A stretch of DNA of 64,000 bases. It comes from Buxus sempervirens. Lineage: Eukaryota > Streptophyta > Magnoliopsida > Buxales > Buxaceae. Position 1 is the stretch's first letter, and each line of letters opens with the position of its first letter. Location: contig OX387185.1 of assembly GCA_947561395.2 (NCBI GenBank), forward strand, positions 32,158,213 to 32,222,212, in the 5' to 3' direction. Shown piece by piece: positions 1-12,871 of the stretch. The notes below the pieces were generated by a model. It was not told the DNA's origin and ran no database searches. It worked only from the letters and a program-made list of their open reading frames with translations. The position numbers and the translations under genes are program-made.

Positions 1-531
1 GGGCATGTGCTTCATTCCTCTTATGGTGTGGTGCTAACATGTTTCACGTTCACACCACAGCGTAATAAGGGGACAAAACAAGGGTGCCTTCCTGGGCGGC
101 GGCGGGGGCAAAAATAAAAAATAATCTTGTCCTAAGTTGCTTGGCTTTGAAGGATGTTGAAGATCTGAGCCGTTCAATCGTGGATGATCGGGGCCAGTGG
201 GATTGACTGTCTCTCAAAGGCTCAGATGCATGTGGGTCTGGGGTGGGTTTCCTAACCAAATGGGAAGGCTTCCCATTTTGTGGCCGTGCTGGGCCCATGT
301 ACTAGGGGTAACTCAAAATTGAAAAAGAAAGTGGGGTGTTGCTACCCCCCTCATGGTCTCTTAATGTTTAAAAATTTTTTTATTTAGTTTTTACCCTAGC
401 ATTCAACAGAAAGCATGCTACTTCATCAATGCACGTATGCATGATTGTTTTTGGGTAAAAAAGGAGGGATCCCGCCTAGGGCATAGCTTGTATAGTGATG
501 GCAAGATTGGTTTACCCTTGCTTTCCTTGGC
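1..531. other. Old host DNA flanking the nest; no gene seen
   Basis: I see no coding exon, RNA gene or mobile-element terminus here. The longest open frame (about 82 codons on the minus strand) has no recognisable motif. This DNA is the left flank of the solo LTR starting at 537. The duplicated target ATAAG lies at 532-536 and again at 6440-6444, so the ancestral sequence continues at 6445. Confidence 0.6.
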
Positions 532-3160
532 ATAAGTGTAGCACCCCGAAACCAAGTCCACCCGGGTAGGGTTCATACTGGCTCCCGAGCGCTAGTTTAG
601 GGCCCAAAGCACGGTGAGATACCTTAAGAAATTAACCAAGACAATCATAATATAATCCTAAATTAATAGAAAAACTACTATATAACGGCTGTAATAACAA
701 GGTTTTGTGATGACTCTAGCACCTGATAATCACAGTTGTATATATAGGCATTATAATTCAACATCAAATACAACTAAACAAAATCAACTATGCATCTATC
801 TCCCTCTCTATATATACAATATGTACAATATCCAAAAATAAAATATACAACTATCCAAATATTGCCTTCTCTAGCTCTAGTCGGGATAATAGTAATCTTC
901 CGGCCTATATTCTGGATCACCCGTCTCACCAACAGGATCTGAAAACAAAACTGATAAAAACAAAACTCACATGAGACTAATATCCCAGTAAGTAGCACAA
1001 TGCATGACATAACCGGTTTATGCAATTTTAGATAATAAAGTAACATGCTACATATCATACGATCAAATTCTATCAAAATCATTTGAAGAACAGTTCACGT
1101 ATAACAATACAATTTCAGTAATAAAGTGTCTGTGCAGGATTTGTGGATTAGCGTGTCTGTAAATCGGGTTAACCACCCTTAGCCGGTTTGCCACATCACT
1201 ACTCGAGGTTGAAGCCACGAACTATCATCACACGAATGGAGCACCCACGCATGGGCTGGCACGCTGCAGCTCATCTATCCCACAAGAAGGCCTCATCGAT
1301 CCTACATGGTGGTACGCAATTGGCCCGGGGTGTTAACTTGACAAGCCATCACTAAAGCACGATCTAGATTGACTGTGGATCCACAACCCTCTATGCTGCC
1401 TAGACTTGTATAAACTCTTAAATAACCATTCAAATCTTTTACTAACCAAAACCCATAAGAAACCATCTGCCCAAAGTACAAACCATAACCAAGTGAACCT
1501 CATTGTTCACTTAACATTAAATCCCCTAGCCCATACTGACTTTCGGGATGCCATAGGCTCATAGCCCTTTTCAACTTAGTAAGAAGCCTCAACTTCGATT
1601 TCCAATCATATAACCCAAACGTTTCACCAAACCAAATCATTAACGAACAAGGGTAAAGAATATTTTTATAAACCAATAGACAAGTGAGCGCCAAGTATTA
1701 ATATTTAAACACTATCAAAAACTGTTTTATAATCTTGTAACCTTACTTTTTAAAGGACACATAAATTTTCAAACCCAAAAGTATACCACAATTAGTTTGC
1801 AGTTACCGTTTACTCTGCAAATCTGGTTTTAACTTGTTAATTAAATGCTAAACCCAATCTAATCTATAACTAATGGATATTTATGCTATATATCATTGGA
1901 AAGATCTATCGGTCTAGTTCATAACGCAACAAACGGTGCATAATTTAAAGTTTCCTACAGGGAGTTATAGCCATTTTACTACAGGTGGTTACAACCTGCC
2001 GCGAAACCCAATGGTCGTGAACCATCAATTTTTCTCAATTTTTATTGTAATATCCTAAGTTCCAATTGATCCTAAATCACTTCCATTCAAATAAAAACAC
2101 CCTAAATTAAATTTTAGACTACTAATTTAAATTTTAGACTACTAATATAAATTTTAACTCAAAGATTCCAAGTCCTCGCAAGCCACTGAAATCTTTACAA
2201 TTTTAAAACCATATAACAGAATAGTTTGGCTTTTAACTTCAAACTGTTCCTATGCAAACCTGAAAATTTCCTAATTCTTAGCTTTCTAATAATATAAAAT
2301 ACTACCTCAGAAAGGGCTACCTAGAATAACTAAAAGTCACCTGTAATAAGAGGCTTTGCAAGAAGACTACCTATAATACGGCTACCTAAGTAAAGTGCAC
2401 CCATCCCAGGAAGGGAAAGAGGCTACTAACCACCAAAGTCGTAGCTACCAAGAGTTTAAGCTTCCAAAGAAATCAGCTGTGAAAGCATGGTGTTTTATCA
2501 AATTCCTAAGCAATTACAAGAATTGATTTGTTGCTTTCCATTGCCCTAAAATCAATTGCAGATTTGATTCATCAATATTTGAATTCATGCGTTATTGTTG
2601 AAAATTAAAATCTATTAGCGGATCCCCCATGGAGCAAACAAAGAAACAATAGAAAAATGTTAAAATCCAGCAGAGGTAATTCAATTGAATCAAATTACAA
2701 CTAAATCCCATATAAAACCCAATTCCCTAATAGTCAGTGAATTAACGAAACATCAACAAAGAGAACCGCCATGTCCATGGCAAAGAATAAAATCAAATCA
2801 TCGATTTCAGTTTAGAACCTAAAATCAAACTCTAAACCTAAACTCTCATGCCAAATCAGAACCTAAAATTAGTATTTTTCTCATGCCAAATCAGAATTTT
2901 CAGCGACTGATTTCTTAATCAGGATAACACCATACGCTCAGCGACTGGTATGTTTGATTTCTCAGACCAAACGACCCCTTTTAAAACTTCACTTCAACGC
3001 AAGAAAATGCATCCCAACTAATATGCGATTTGTTAAAGATGATAGAACAAAAAGGAAAACAGAAATTTAATGAAAGAAAATCGGATTGAACAAATTTTAA
3101 AGGGTGCTACTTACCAGAATCGCAAGATCCACGCCCAAAACCCTCTTTTCCTCTTCTTCC

Positions 3161-3219
3161 CTTCTTCTTCTTCTTCTTATTCTTCTTCTTCTTCTTCTTC
3201 TTCTTCTTCTTCTTCTTCT
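3161..3219. repeat. (CTT)n / (GAA)n microsatellite
   Basis: Nearly uninterrupted CTT triplets with one TAT interruption lie inside the outer solo LTR. A shorter CTT-rich stretch follows at about 3303-3345. Serine-rich and lysine-rich open frames across it are translations of the microsatellite, not genes. Confidence 0.9.
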
Positions 3220-3562
3220 CCTTTCCTCTTCTATGCATTTTCCCCCTCTCGCTTCTAACCCTCACAAACGACCATGATAGAAGAACAAGAACCCTCATTT
3301 CCTCTTCTTCACTTCTTCTTCTTCTCCCCCTCTTCTCCTTCTCCTAGCTCTTCTCTGCGATTTTTCCCCCTTTCTTCTAACCCCCAACGAATGCCCTAGA
3401 TGAAAGAACCTACGGGTCCTTTCATCTCATCTAATTTTCTTTTATTTTCATTAAACAAATGAATCGATTCAATAAAATGAACCGATTCCATTAAACCACT
3501 AACCAACCCACTCAAATCAATGAGCTTAACTGAATTTTAATCCTGTCTTTATTCTTACTTAA

Positions 3563-6387
3563 TGTAATGCCCCGAACCCGGGTCAGTGCAAAACCGACAC
3601 CCAACCCAAACCCGGTTCGCTACTGTAACAACCCAAGTCTGGTTCAACAACCAAACCCGAGGTGTTACCACGAAGCTGGGGTAAGATACAAACTAAGATT
3701 CAAAATAAATTTTAAAGTTAGTTAATTACATCAGAGTTCTGGTGGGAGATAAAACAATTCTTTATTCAATTTAATCAAATCAGTTTACAATAAAATTTGT
3801 TTAATCAAAATGTGGACAATAATATCAATTACAATTCTACCCATCAAATAAACCCCATCTTCACGATCTCTCCAAGCAAACCTTAAAAATATGTGAAAAC
3901 GGAGTGAGATTTACATCTCAGCAAGTAGCAGGTGCATGCAAGTAAAACAGTCTAAATTAAGCAAATAGTCATGAGGTCTACAATTAATCCACGATAAGGC
4001 GATAAATCCAAGTTATCAATGACAATTCCAAGTAAAGCGATAAAACATGTATTCATACGTAAAATACCAGCAAAGATGATATCGATAAATAAAACTGACG
4101 AATAGTGATAAAACACGCGTCGCTGCAGGACTCACAAAGATGATAAGTTTTTGAGATGACACTCAAACAAATGCTATACCACCGTACGACTGATAGAAAT
4201 GCTACTAAGACACTCAAACCCGTGAAGATCACTTTAGATAAGAGTCGTAATCATTGACTTATTGCGCACGAACTTAGTAGAGTTGGTATGTATCGCCAGC
4301 ATGCAGCACTGAAATCAATACATAGAGATGGCCGCTTATCAAAATGTACAGGAATCACTAGCGAGGCTTGAAATGACCCTACAGACACAGGACCCCCCAA
4401 TGCAAACTAACTTGCAAAGGAAGCGTGCTCGCACAAGGAGTAACTCAACCCAAATGAAATACTACTTGCTAACCAGCCAAAACTATAGATCCATAACCAG
4501 CTAAGCCCATGACACAAAACACGATAAAACCAACATACCACAATCCAATCCATACCAAAACTTTCACTTCCAAGAGATCACCATGCTTCAATCCTTATAA
4601 TCCCAAGATAAGCCTTTGTAGGATGACATATGCAATTTCTTAAAACTCATGAAATATAGGTTCAATGAAAATCAAAGTTTATACAATTCCAGTAACCATT
4701 ATTCACATTTTGAGCATAAATAAAAGTGATTCAAGTCTTGCTTGGAGTTTTCCTTATTAATCCCCTTATTATAATCCAAGTTTCCTTATTAATACCTAGG
4801 ATAGCATCTACTTCAATTTTCTGTATTTTTAATTTCCAGCATATTCTACAGACCTAAAATATAGTTTAGAAGGTAATTTTAATTCATGAATACAAGCTAG
4901 TATTATTCCTATTGTTGTTACCTTCAATTTAGTACTTTTCATACTCTAAACTATCCTTAGAACTTCCAATTACTTGGTTATTTACAAAATGTAATTTTAT
5001 AAATTTCTATACCTCAATTAGGTCCTTATAAAGTTGATAGAATGATTATCTTACTGGAAAAATTACTGGGTATTTAATCGTATTACAAGAATCCCAAAAT
5101 TCCTTAAATTCTGTATAAAGTGCCTACCTCTGCTGTCTAGGCGGTCCTGGGTAGTCCTAGGTGCTAGTTCAAATTTCAGTTAAAATTTCTAAATTTTCCA
5201 ATTTTATATTTTCTAGGCTCTTGCTATAAGTTTAATCAGTCTAAATTAATTTATTAACATTCTAAATCATACCTAAAGCCCTCTAGATTAATTAGTGTCA
5301 ATTAAATACCATCCTATGAATGTTTACATGTTCAAAACAAGATTTCTCTGTAACTTTAGCAAATCCTTCAAGAATAAAAAACTCTACATCATAAACCATT
5401 TGATTCCATGTAAATCCAGTTCCAACTAATCCATTCAAACCATATTAAATCACAGAAAACGAAACCATGCAATTTCCTCTAGTTTTCAAGGGTTACTACT
5501 TGCCTCATGCACTAAATCCTTCTTCTCCTTGGAGTTTCTAATTCTAGACCTAACTTCTGCTCACAAACGCACCAACCTAGAGTCCTGCAATTCAAATCTC
5601 CACCGTTCACATTGTAGATCTATCAGTCATGAGCAAAACCTCCAAATTTGAAGTCGATCCACCGTCCGGATTTTCCCCAATCATTATTTGATGGAGACTG
5701 GTTGGACATCTCCAGCAACCTTCTTCTTCCTTTCTCTCCCTCTTTTCTCTCATTATAAAACCCACGAAAATTCTCTCTTGTCTCACCTTACTCTCCTAAT
5801 TATACTTGGCTTTAGAAGTCCTAAACCAACCCTAATAGGCTCTTTTAATTGGGTTAACCCAAAGGTGGTCTAATTAGAGTCTAACTCCTAATTAATTCCT
5901 ACTTTTTCTCCACCTTCTATTTTTCTACTAAAACAATACTAATTAAATCTCTTATCATTTAAACTCCTCCTTACAACCTAATTTCGTGCATAATAACTAC
6001 TTACCTCCTAAATATCATCTAAAACCCTATTAAGTTACTTTTTCTCCAAATTAAAACCCAAATTTACCTAATTACCCTTTTTCCTCTTTTATGCTCTAAT
6101 TATCACTATTGTATTTCTAACTTGACATAAAAATTATTTCCTTATATTTTCTTACCCTAATTATTATATATTGATTTATTTCATAAATTGCATTTTTCTG
6201 AAATTACCAAAGTACCCTTTTTACCCTTTTAGGCTAATTTCCTCAAAATTCCTTCTTTATTTACAACTTATTACTTATTTGAATTACTTATCCTCGAAAT
6301 CTTCACTTTTTATTTGTAACTAGGACTTGAACTCATATTTTCGTTTACTTATTATTTATTTATTATGTGAAAATTCGAGGTTTTACA
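3563..6387 (-). mobile_element. Solo LTR, Tekay/Del-like, nested in the 537-6439 LTR
   Basis: It begins TGTAATGCCCCGAACCC and ends CGAGGTTTTACA on the plus strand. Its first ~100 bp closely resemble the LTRs of the 6793-16299 element (GGTTCGCTACTGTAACAACC and a following AACCAAACCCGAGGTGTTA). The TSD CTTAA is at 3558-3562 and 6388-6392, proving insertion into the outer LTR. Length is 2825 bp, with no internal region. At 4137-4440 it shares recognisable blocks with the 6793 LTR, but with much more divergence, so it is an older or different subfamily. Confidence 0.88.
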
Positions 6388-6444
6388 CTTAATATACTAA
6401 TTCTTAATTAAAATTTTCTTAAAATTCCAGGGTCTTACAATAAG

Positions 6445-6792
6445 CCAGAGGTGCATTGGACTAGTACAACCCAGAGAGGGTTTTCACCTCCACCTTCCCA
6501 GGCAATACCAAGGGCGAGCGGGGTTACTCATCCACATTGTTTCAGTTTCCACAAGTTGGGATGGCTACTAAAGTAACCAACTAATGGCTATGAAATGCAT
6601 GTTAATGCAACATTCAGGACGGCTAATCTGCGCATTCTCCCTCGTGCGCATCACCTCACACAAATTTTATGTACGAAAGGTAAATGGCATTCATAGTGCA
6701 AACAATATATATAGAAAAATAAAGCATTCATGGTGTCATATGCTCACATGCTTGTGTGTGCGCATGTTATGTATACAAATAACCAAAATAAA
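6445..6792. other. Host remnant between two insertions
   Basis: About 350 bp of pre-existing DNA separate the solo LTR from the complete chromovirus. It continues after the chromovirus at 16305, as shown by the TSD ATAAA at 6788-6792 and 16300-16304. It contains alternating TG/CA-rich sequence, has no convincing coding exon, and is probably an old repeat. Confidence 0.55.
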
Positions 6793-9148
6793 TGTAACGC
6801 CCCGAACCGGGGTCAGTGCAACCGGCACCCGACCCGAACCCGGTTCGCTACTGTAACAACCCGAATTTAGTTCAACAACCAAATCCGAGGTGTTACTGGC
6901 CCATATCAATTACAACATCAATAACATACCAGACCAAAGAAGTAAATCCAATCCATATATTAAACTATCAGAGTGCGGAAACAAGTATGTGCGGAAGTGT
7001 AGATCAAAATCCTCAAACAAGCATAAAGCTTGACCATCAGTCAGTAATATCAAAGTCTGGTAGAATGAACTGGTTACTAACTCTCTCTTGTCTCTCTCAT
7101 ACATCAAATCCAATAAATGATAATAACCAATTAAAAATGCTAAGTCTATAACATCAATCCACCTCAGACAAGGTCTGGATAATAATAATCCTCCGGCGAA
7201 TACTCGGCTATCTCTCCCTGGAAGTCTAAGAGATCCCCCTCTCGCGTATCAGCTGAAAAAAAATGAAATAGAAGTTGGGTGAGATACGAATATCTCAGTA
7301 GGTAACACATGCATGATTAAACAGTTAATATAAGCAAAGTAGCATTTCATGCACGATTAAGCAATATCGATAAATCAGGCTCTCATAATCATTTATACCA
7401 TTCATGAACACAAAACAGTTTGATAACAGTTTTAGAAATGATTTTCAGCAAGTTTTAATATAAGAACTCAATAGCCAAATCAATAGCATAATCCAGGTAT
7501 TGCCAGGATGTACTAAGCAGTCACATCCAACCAATATCCCAATCACATGCATCCCGCACGTGCACAATAGTAATCATATCAAGTGTTATGTTTTCAGTGT
7601 CATTGTAGGACTCACAAAGTTAGATAAACCTTTTGAGATGATTCTCAACCAATTGCTATACCACCGTGCGACTTAGGAGCAATGCTACTAATGATACTCA
7701 AGCCCCATGCAGCGCAGCTTAGACAAGAGCCGTAGTCACCGACTTATTGCACACGTACCCATCAAAGTTGGCATGTACCACCAGCATGCAGCACCAGAAT
7801 CAATACATGGAGGTGGTTGCTTATCCACATGTACAGGGAATCACCAGCGGCTCACCGGGGTGTCCCTCCAGACATAAGACCTTCCCAAACAAACTAACTT
7901 GCAAAGGAAGCGCATCGCATATAGGAGTAACTCAACCCAAATGACATATCCCTCAGCTATCTAGCTACGACTATGGATCCATAACCAGCTATGCCCACTA
8001 GACTCCAAAATTCCCTAAAGTACCATATTTCTATAAGGGTTGGCGCCTAGCGGCATATAATGGTTATATCTGTACATTCACTTCATTATTCCGTCATTCG
8101 GATTCTGAATTCTCTTTATAATGTCTTATGATTTATAATATCATTTAGAAGTGTTTAGATAATCAAATGGCAGTTAGGCTTTTCCAAAAATCACATTTCT
8201 TATATACCTTCAAAACTTGGCAACTAATGTCCTAAATATCTCCCTAATTTGTTTTTCTGTAAAACAGGGATTTAGGTAGTTTATTTTGGTCTTAAAGTAC
8301 CTTAATTAATCATTAAAATTGTCTAAAAATGGTTTAGAATTGATTTAGGTTCGAAATTATGAAAAATTGGAAATTCTGCTGAGAGCGCCTGGGATCGCTC
8401 AGGATCGCTCCGGGCGGTCATCAGTCGGCGGTAGTGCAATTTCGAGCGCCAACGGTCCGTCGTCCCGCGGTCCACGGCGTCCTCAAAACTTTAACCAGGG
8501 CCTAAGATCGCCGATGAGCGCCTCGTACAGTCGAGGTCGGCGGTCTCACCAAATCGAACAGAAACAGTTCTAAATCACGATTTTTCTCGTCTAAACTCAT
8601 TCTAATGTATTTATAACATGCTTAGCTAACTAAATACAACTTTACATATCATAGAAACATGCGTTTGCCATTAAACAGAGATAAATCCGAATTTAAAACC
8701 AAAACGGTGTCACCTACCTCTTGAACGAAGGTTCCTCTTCCTCACTTCTCTCAACCACGCTTCTCTATCACCCAGCAACACTCTGGAAGATGAAGAACTC
8801 CAAAAACCCAAGCTTTTCTTCTTCCCCTTCTTCTTCTTCTCCTTCGGTCGCTTGTCGCTTGCGGCCGATCAATACGAGCAAGAATACACGCGTATAAATT
8901 TAGGTTATTAAACTAATACTTATACTCACTTATCCCATGTGTCTCACCTATACCAAATTCCATACACATGCCCAATCAGAATACATACCTTGATATCTCA
9001 TGATCGGACGGTCAAATCTGCGTCTAATTCTGGATCTCCGCTAAGTTGATCACCCCCTACAATATTAAAACTTTTCTATCAATCATAACTCTGGGTAATA
9101 TTATTTACTAATTTAATTTATTATTTAAGGGAAATTCGGGGTTTTACA
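6793..9148 (-). repeat. 3' LTR of the Tekay-like chromovirus
   Basis: This 2356-bp LTR is downstream in element orientation. It contains a CpG-dense GC block at about 8375-8550, in contrast to the AT-rich remainder. The block makes a 68-codon plus-strand open frame that recurs in every copy of this LTR (8367-8573, 15518-15724 and 55270-55476). It is repeated because the LTR is repeated, not because it is a gene. Confidence 0.95.
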
Positions 9149-9161
9149 TCCTCCCCTCCTT
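9149..9161 (-). other. Polypurine tract (PPT) of the chromovirus
   Basis: On the minus strand the sequence AAGGAGGGGAGGA sits directly against the TGTAAAACCCC start of the 3' LTR. This is the standard position and composition for the plus-strand primer of a Ty3/gypsy element. Confidence 0.85.
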
Positions 9162-11037
9162 AAAGAAAATTTCGTCCTCGAAATTTACCTTGCGGTTCTG
9201 GAAATAAGTTGGGATACTTCCTCTGCATTTCTGATTCCAATTCCCAAGTAGCTTCCTCAGTCGTGTGATTTTTCCAAAGTACTTTCACAAGTGGTATCAC
9301 TTTAGTACGAAGAACCTGCTCCTTCCTGTCCAAAATCTCAACTGGATACTCCTCGTAAGTCAAGTCCCCTCGCACTACTATCGGCTCATGCTGAATGATA
9401 TGAGTAGGGTCATGCACGTACTTCCTCAACATAGAAACATGGAATACGTCATGAACTCCTTCCAGCTGTGTAGGTAAAGCCAATCTGTATGCTAATGGTC
9501 CCACTGTACCCTTAATCTCAAACGGACCTATATATCTTGGAGCCAATTTGCCTTTCTTTCCAAATCTCTTGATTCCACGAGATGGTGATATCTTCAGAAA
9601 CACCCAATCACCAACTTCAAAATGCAAATCTCTTCTTCTGGTATCTGCATAACTCTTCTGACGACTCTGGGCTGTAAGCATGTTTCGCCTAATCTGATTC
9701 ACCTTCTCAATGCTATCTTGTACAATCTGGGGCCCAATGAGTTGTCTTTCACCAACTTCCACCCAGCACACTGGGGATCTACACGGTCTGCCATAAAGTG
9801 CCTCGAATGGTGCCATCTGAATACTCGCCTGATAGCTGTTATTATAGGCAAACTCCACCAATGGTAGGTTCTGATTCCAACTGCCTCCCCAATCCATAAC
9901 ACAGCATCTCAACATGTCTTCTAAAGTCTTAATGGTACGCTCAGATTGACCATCTGTCTGGGGATGATAACTAGTGCTGAAATTAAGCTTAGTCCCCAAA
10001 GCTGCCTGAAATGCAAGCCAAAAGCGTGCTGTGAATCGTGCATCTCTATCAGACACTATAGAAACTGGCACTCCATGAAGTCTCACTATCTCCTTGACAT
10101 ATAACTCAGCTAAAGACTTCAACGGCTGCGAAGTGCTCATAGGCAAGAAATGTGCGGACTTAGTCAGTCTATCCACTACAACCCAAATAGCATCTTCCTT
10201 CTTTGCTGTCAGTGGTAATCCAGATACAAAATCCATAGTTACATGCTCCCACTTCCACTCTGGAATAGGAAGTGACTGAAGTAAACCAGGTGGTTTCCGA
10301 TGCTCGGCCTTCACTTGCTGGCATATCAAACACTTTGCCACATACTCTGCAATCTCTCTCTTCATTCCTGACCACCAATAGATTTCCTTTAAGTTCTTGT
10401 ACATTTTCGTACTTCCTGGGTGAACTGCATACTTCGATCTATGACCCTCTGTCAATATTTTCTCCTTAATTTCTTCATTAACTGGAACACAAATACAACC
10501 TCTATATCTCAATAGCCCATCTCTATCCGCAAAATCTACAGCTCCCTCCGATCCTCTACTCATCATCTCCCTAGTCTGGATCAACTGTGGGTCAATCAAT
10601 TGTTTCTCCCGAATCAACTGAACCAAATCTGGTTCAATCTGAACACGAGCAACTCGAATTACTCCATCCTGTGGCATGCTAAACTCTCCCTGCCAATCTC
10701 TGACTGAATCAATCAATCTACACCGGCTCATCATGGAAGCTGCTAAAGTAGCTATTTGACCTTCAACTGAACTTTTTCTACTCAAAGCATCCGCCACTAC
10801 ATTTGCCTTACCAGGGTGGTATTGCAAAGTAAACTTGAAATCCTTTAGCAAATCCATCCACCTTCGCTGCCTCATATTCAGGTCTTTCTGTGAAAACAGA
10901 TATCTCAAGCTCTTATGATCAGAAAAGATCTCAAACTCTACTCCATAAAGGTAATGCCTCCATAGCTTCAATGCAAAGACTATGGCTGCAAGCTCCAAAT
11001 CGTGGGTAGGGTAGTTCTTCTCATGCGGCCTCAACAA
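9160..11037 (-). pseudogene. pol 3' part: RNase H, integrase and chromodomain-like C-terminus
   Basis: The open frame covers 625 codons and the 3' part of a chromovirus polyprotein. Residues 1-65 carry the RNase H continuation ([29 protein letters not shown]). An HHCC zinc-binding region lies at about 195-245 ([11 protein letters not shown]...CLICQQVK). The integrase core at about 265-425 has all three acidic residues in view: D in [10 protein letters not shown] in VSDRDARF, E in [10 protein letters not shown]. The C-terminus ends [16 protein letters not shown], the chromodomain-like motif of Tekay/Del-type chromoviruses, thought to guide integration to marked chromatin. The stop is at 9160-9162, next to the PPT. 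The frame is intact but lacks its own start: it is cut off from RT by a frameshift near 11045. Confidence 0.93.
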
Positions 11038-11909
11038 TCTCGAAGCATAGCTATAACTCTACCTTGCTGCATCAGTACACACCCCAAGCCTATCCTAGAA
11101 GCATCACAATACACCGCAAATGCCTCATCCATGGATGGCACAATCAAAACTGGTGCAGTAATCAATCTCTGCTTCAGTTCCTGGAAACTCTGCTCACATT
11201 TCTCATCCCATTGGAATTTCACTGCCTTCTTGGTTAGATTAGACAAGGGTGCAGCTATACGTGAAAATCCAGCGATGAATCTCCTGTAGTAACCTGCCAT
11301 ACCAAGGAAACTCCTGACCTCTGTCACTGTAGTAAGCCTCGGCCATTCTGCCACTGCCTTTACCTTCTCAGGGTCCACAGATATACCCTCTCCTGAGATA
11401 ATATGACCTAAGAAGGAAATTTGCCTTAGCCAAAACTGACATTTACTAAATTTCCCATACAACTTGTGGTCTCTCAAAGTGCACAATACTAACTTCAAAT
11501 GCCCTTCATGTGCTTCTCGGGTCTTAGAATATACTAGGGTGTCATCAATGAACACCACTACAAAACTGTCCAAGTATGCATGAAAAATCCTGTTCATGAG
11601 GTCCATGAAAACAGCTGGGGCATTGGTCAACCTAAAAGGCATAACCAAGAACTCATAATGCCCATAGCGTGTACGAAAAGCTGTCTTCTCTATGTCCTCT
11701 TCTGCTACTCTCACCTGATGATATCCTGACCTCAAGTCTATCTTGGAGAACCAAGATGCTCCTCCTAACTGGTCAAATAGGTCATCAATCCTAGGCAACG
11801 GATACTTGTTCTTCACTGTGACTTCATTCAGTTGCCTATAATCAATACACATCCTCATGCTTCCATCCTTCTTCTGGACAAATAGAACTGGAGCGCCCCA
11901 TGGAGACAT
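11031..11909 (-). pseudogene. pol middle part: reverse transcriptase and start of RNase H
   Basis: About 292 codons encode the palm and fingers of a Ty3/gypsy [22 protein letters not shown] near residues 5-24, [15 protein letters not shown] near 55, the catalytic FIDD box at about 121-124, and [11 protein letters not shown]. The beginning of RNase H follows ([16 protein letters not shown]). It converts RNA to cDNA in the virus-like particle. The frame differs from the upstream protease frame (apparent one-base loss near 12008) and from the downstream RNase H/integrase frame (one-base loss near 11045), so a continuous polyprotein cannot be made from this copy. Confidence 0.93.
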
Positions 11910-11944
11910 ACTGGGTCTAATGAAACCTTTTTCCTGGAGCTCAT

Positions 11945-12808
11945 CTAACTGTTTCTTAAGTTCCTCCTGTTCTGGTTTCGCAAGCCTATAGGGTGGTTTG
12001 AAACTGGAGCCGTACCAGGCATCAACTGTATCCTGAACTCTACTCCTCTAGCAGGTGGTAATCCAGGTAAATCCTCTGGAAACACATCCGCAAACTCCTG
12101 AACAATAGGTACATCGGAGATGACAAGGGTGTCACTCCTAAGCTCCTCGGCTATCACAGATGCTACCAGACCAGTCCGCGACTTCAACCCCTCACATTTG
12201 AAACAATGAGTGGTCTGATCTGGCCCTCTAACTATCACTGTACCCGCATAACAATCCAACGTCACATGGTGTCTACATAGCCAATCCATCCCCAATATCA
12301 CATCAAAACCCCCAATGTCTAAGGCAATTAAATCACCAGACAACTCCAATCTACCCAATCTAATCATACAGTCTCTATATATATGCTCCACTCGAGTAGA
12401 CTCTCCCAAAGGTGTGTGCACAGACAAAGCAGTATCCAATTCAGTGGGTGACAAACCAATCCGTTGTGCACAAGCAGGCGATATAAAAGAATGGGAAGCA
12501 CCAGAATCAAACAGAACACATGCTGATCTACCACAGATGAAGAGAATACCTCCAATCAACTCAGGTGCCTCGGGATCACCCTCAATATCCTCCACACGAT
12601 CGGGCTCACGCTCCTCATGTGCATCCACTGCATATACCCTCGCTGGCTGCTGCTGAGCAGGTACTGTCTGCCTCTGACCTCCTCTCTGAACTGGTCCTCG
12701 GCTCTGGGGCTTCTGCCCAACCGGTGCTCTCTGAGCTGGTTGCTGGAACTGTGGCCTCTGTGGAAAAGCAGGCGCGGTCTCTGGCGATGGTAGTGCCGGT
12801 CGTGGCAC
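11945..12808 (-). pseudogene. Gag C-terminus and aspartic protease of the chromovirus
   Basis: This segment is in the same reading frame as gag (12872-13825) and is separated from it only by one TGA. It has a Q/P-rich linker (residues 1-60), then the pepsin-like retroelement protease with LFDSGASHSFIS near residues 95-110 and VILGMDWLCRHH near 170. The protease cleaves the polyprotein. Near its end the frame slips after MPGTAPVS, at about 12008, and the remaining residues are nonsense. The codons that should lead into RT are in another frame. Confidence 0.9.
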
Positions 12809-12871
12809 AGCTAACGGCTGATAACTAGTAGGAAACCGACAATCCGTGATCCTGTGACCCGGCCTACCACA

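Larger units (their letters stand above)
537..6439 (-). mobile_element. Solo LTR, Tekay/Del-like Ty3/gypsy, interrupted by a second solo LTR
   Basis: On the plus strand the sequence begins TGTAGCACCCCGAAACC and ends GGTCTTACA. Read on the minus strand this is the TGTAA...GGGGTGCTACA layout shared by the other chromovirus LTRs here. The 5-bp TSD ATAAG is at 532-536 and 6440-6444. Removing the inner solo LTR at 3563-6387 leaves about 3.07 kb (537-3562 plus 6393-6439). No internal domain or second LTR is present, so it is a solo LTR from LTR-LTR recombination. It has a CTT microsatellite near 3161-3219. The terminal match to the Tekay-like LTRs is clear, but family identity beyond that is inferred. 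Confidence 0.82.

Noticed and set aside
3070..3298. Ser-rich and Lys-rich small ORFs
   Set aside because: Translations of the CTT/GAA microsatellite inside a solo LTR.
8367..8573. 68-codon plus-strand ORF conserved at 8367, 15518 and 55270
   Set aside because: It recurs only because it lies in copies of the same LTR. It is antisense to the element, of biased GC composition, and has no codon-level conservation pattern that I can see.
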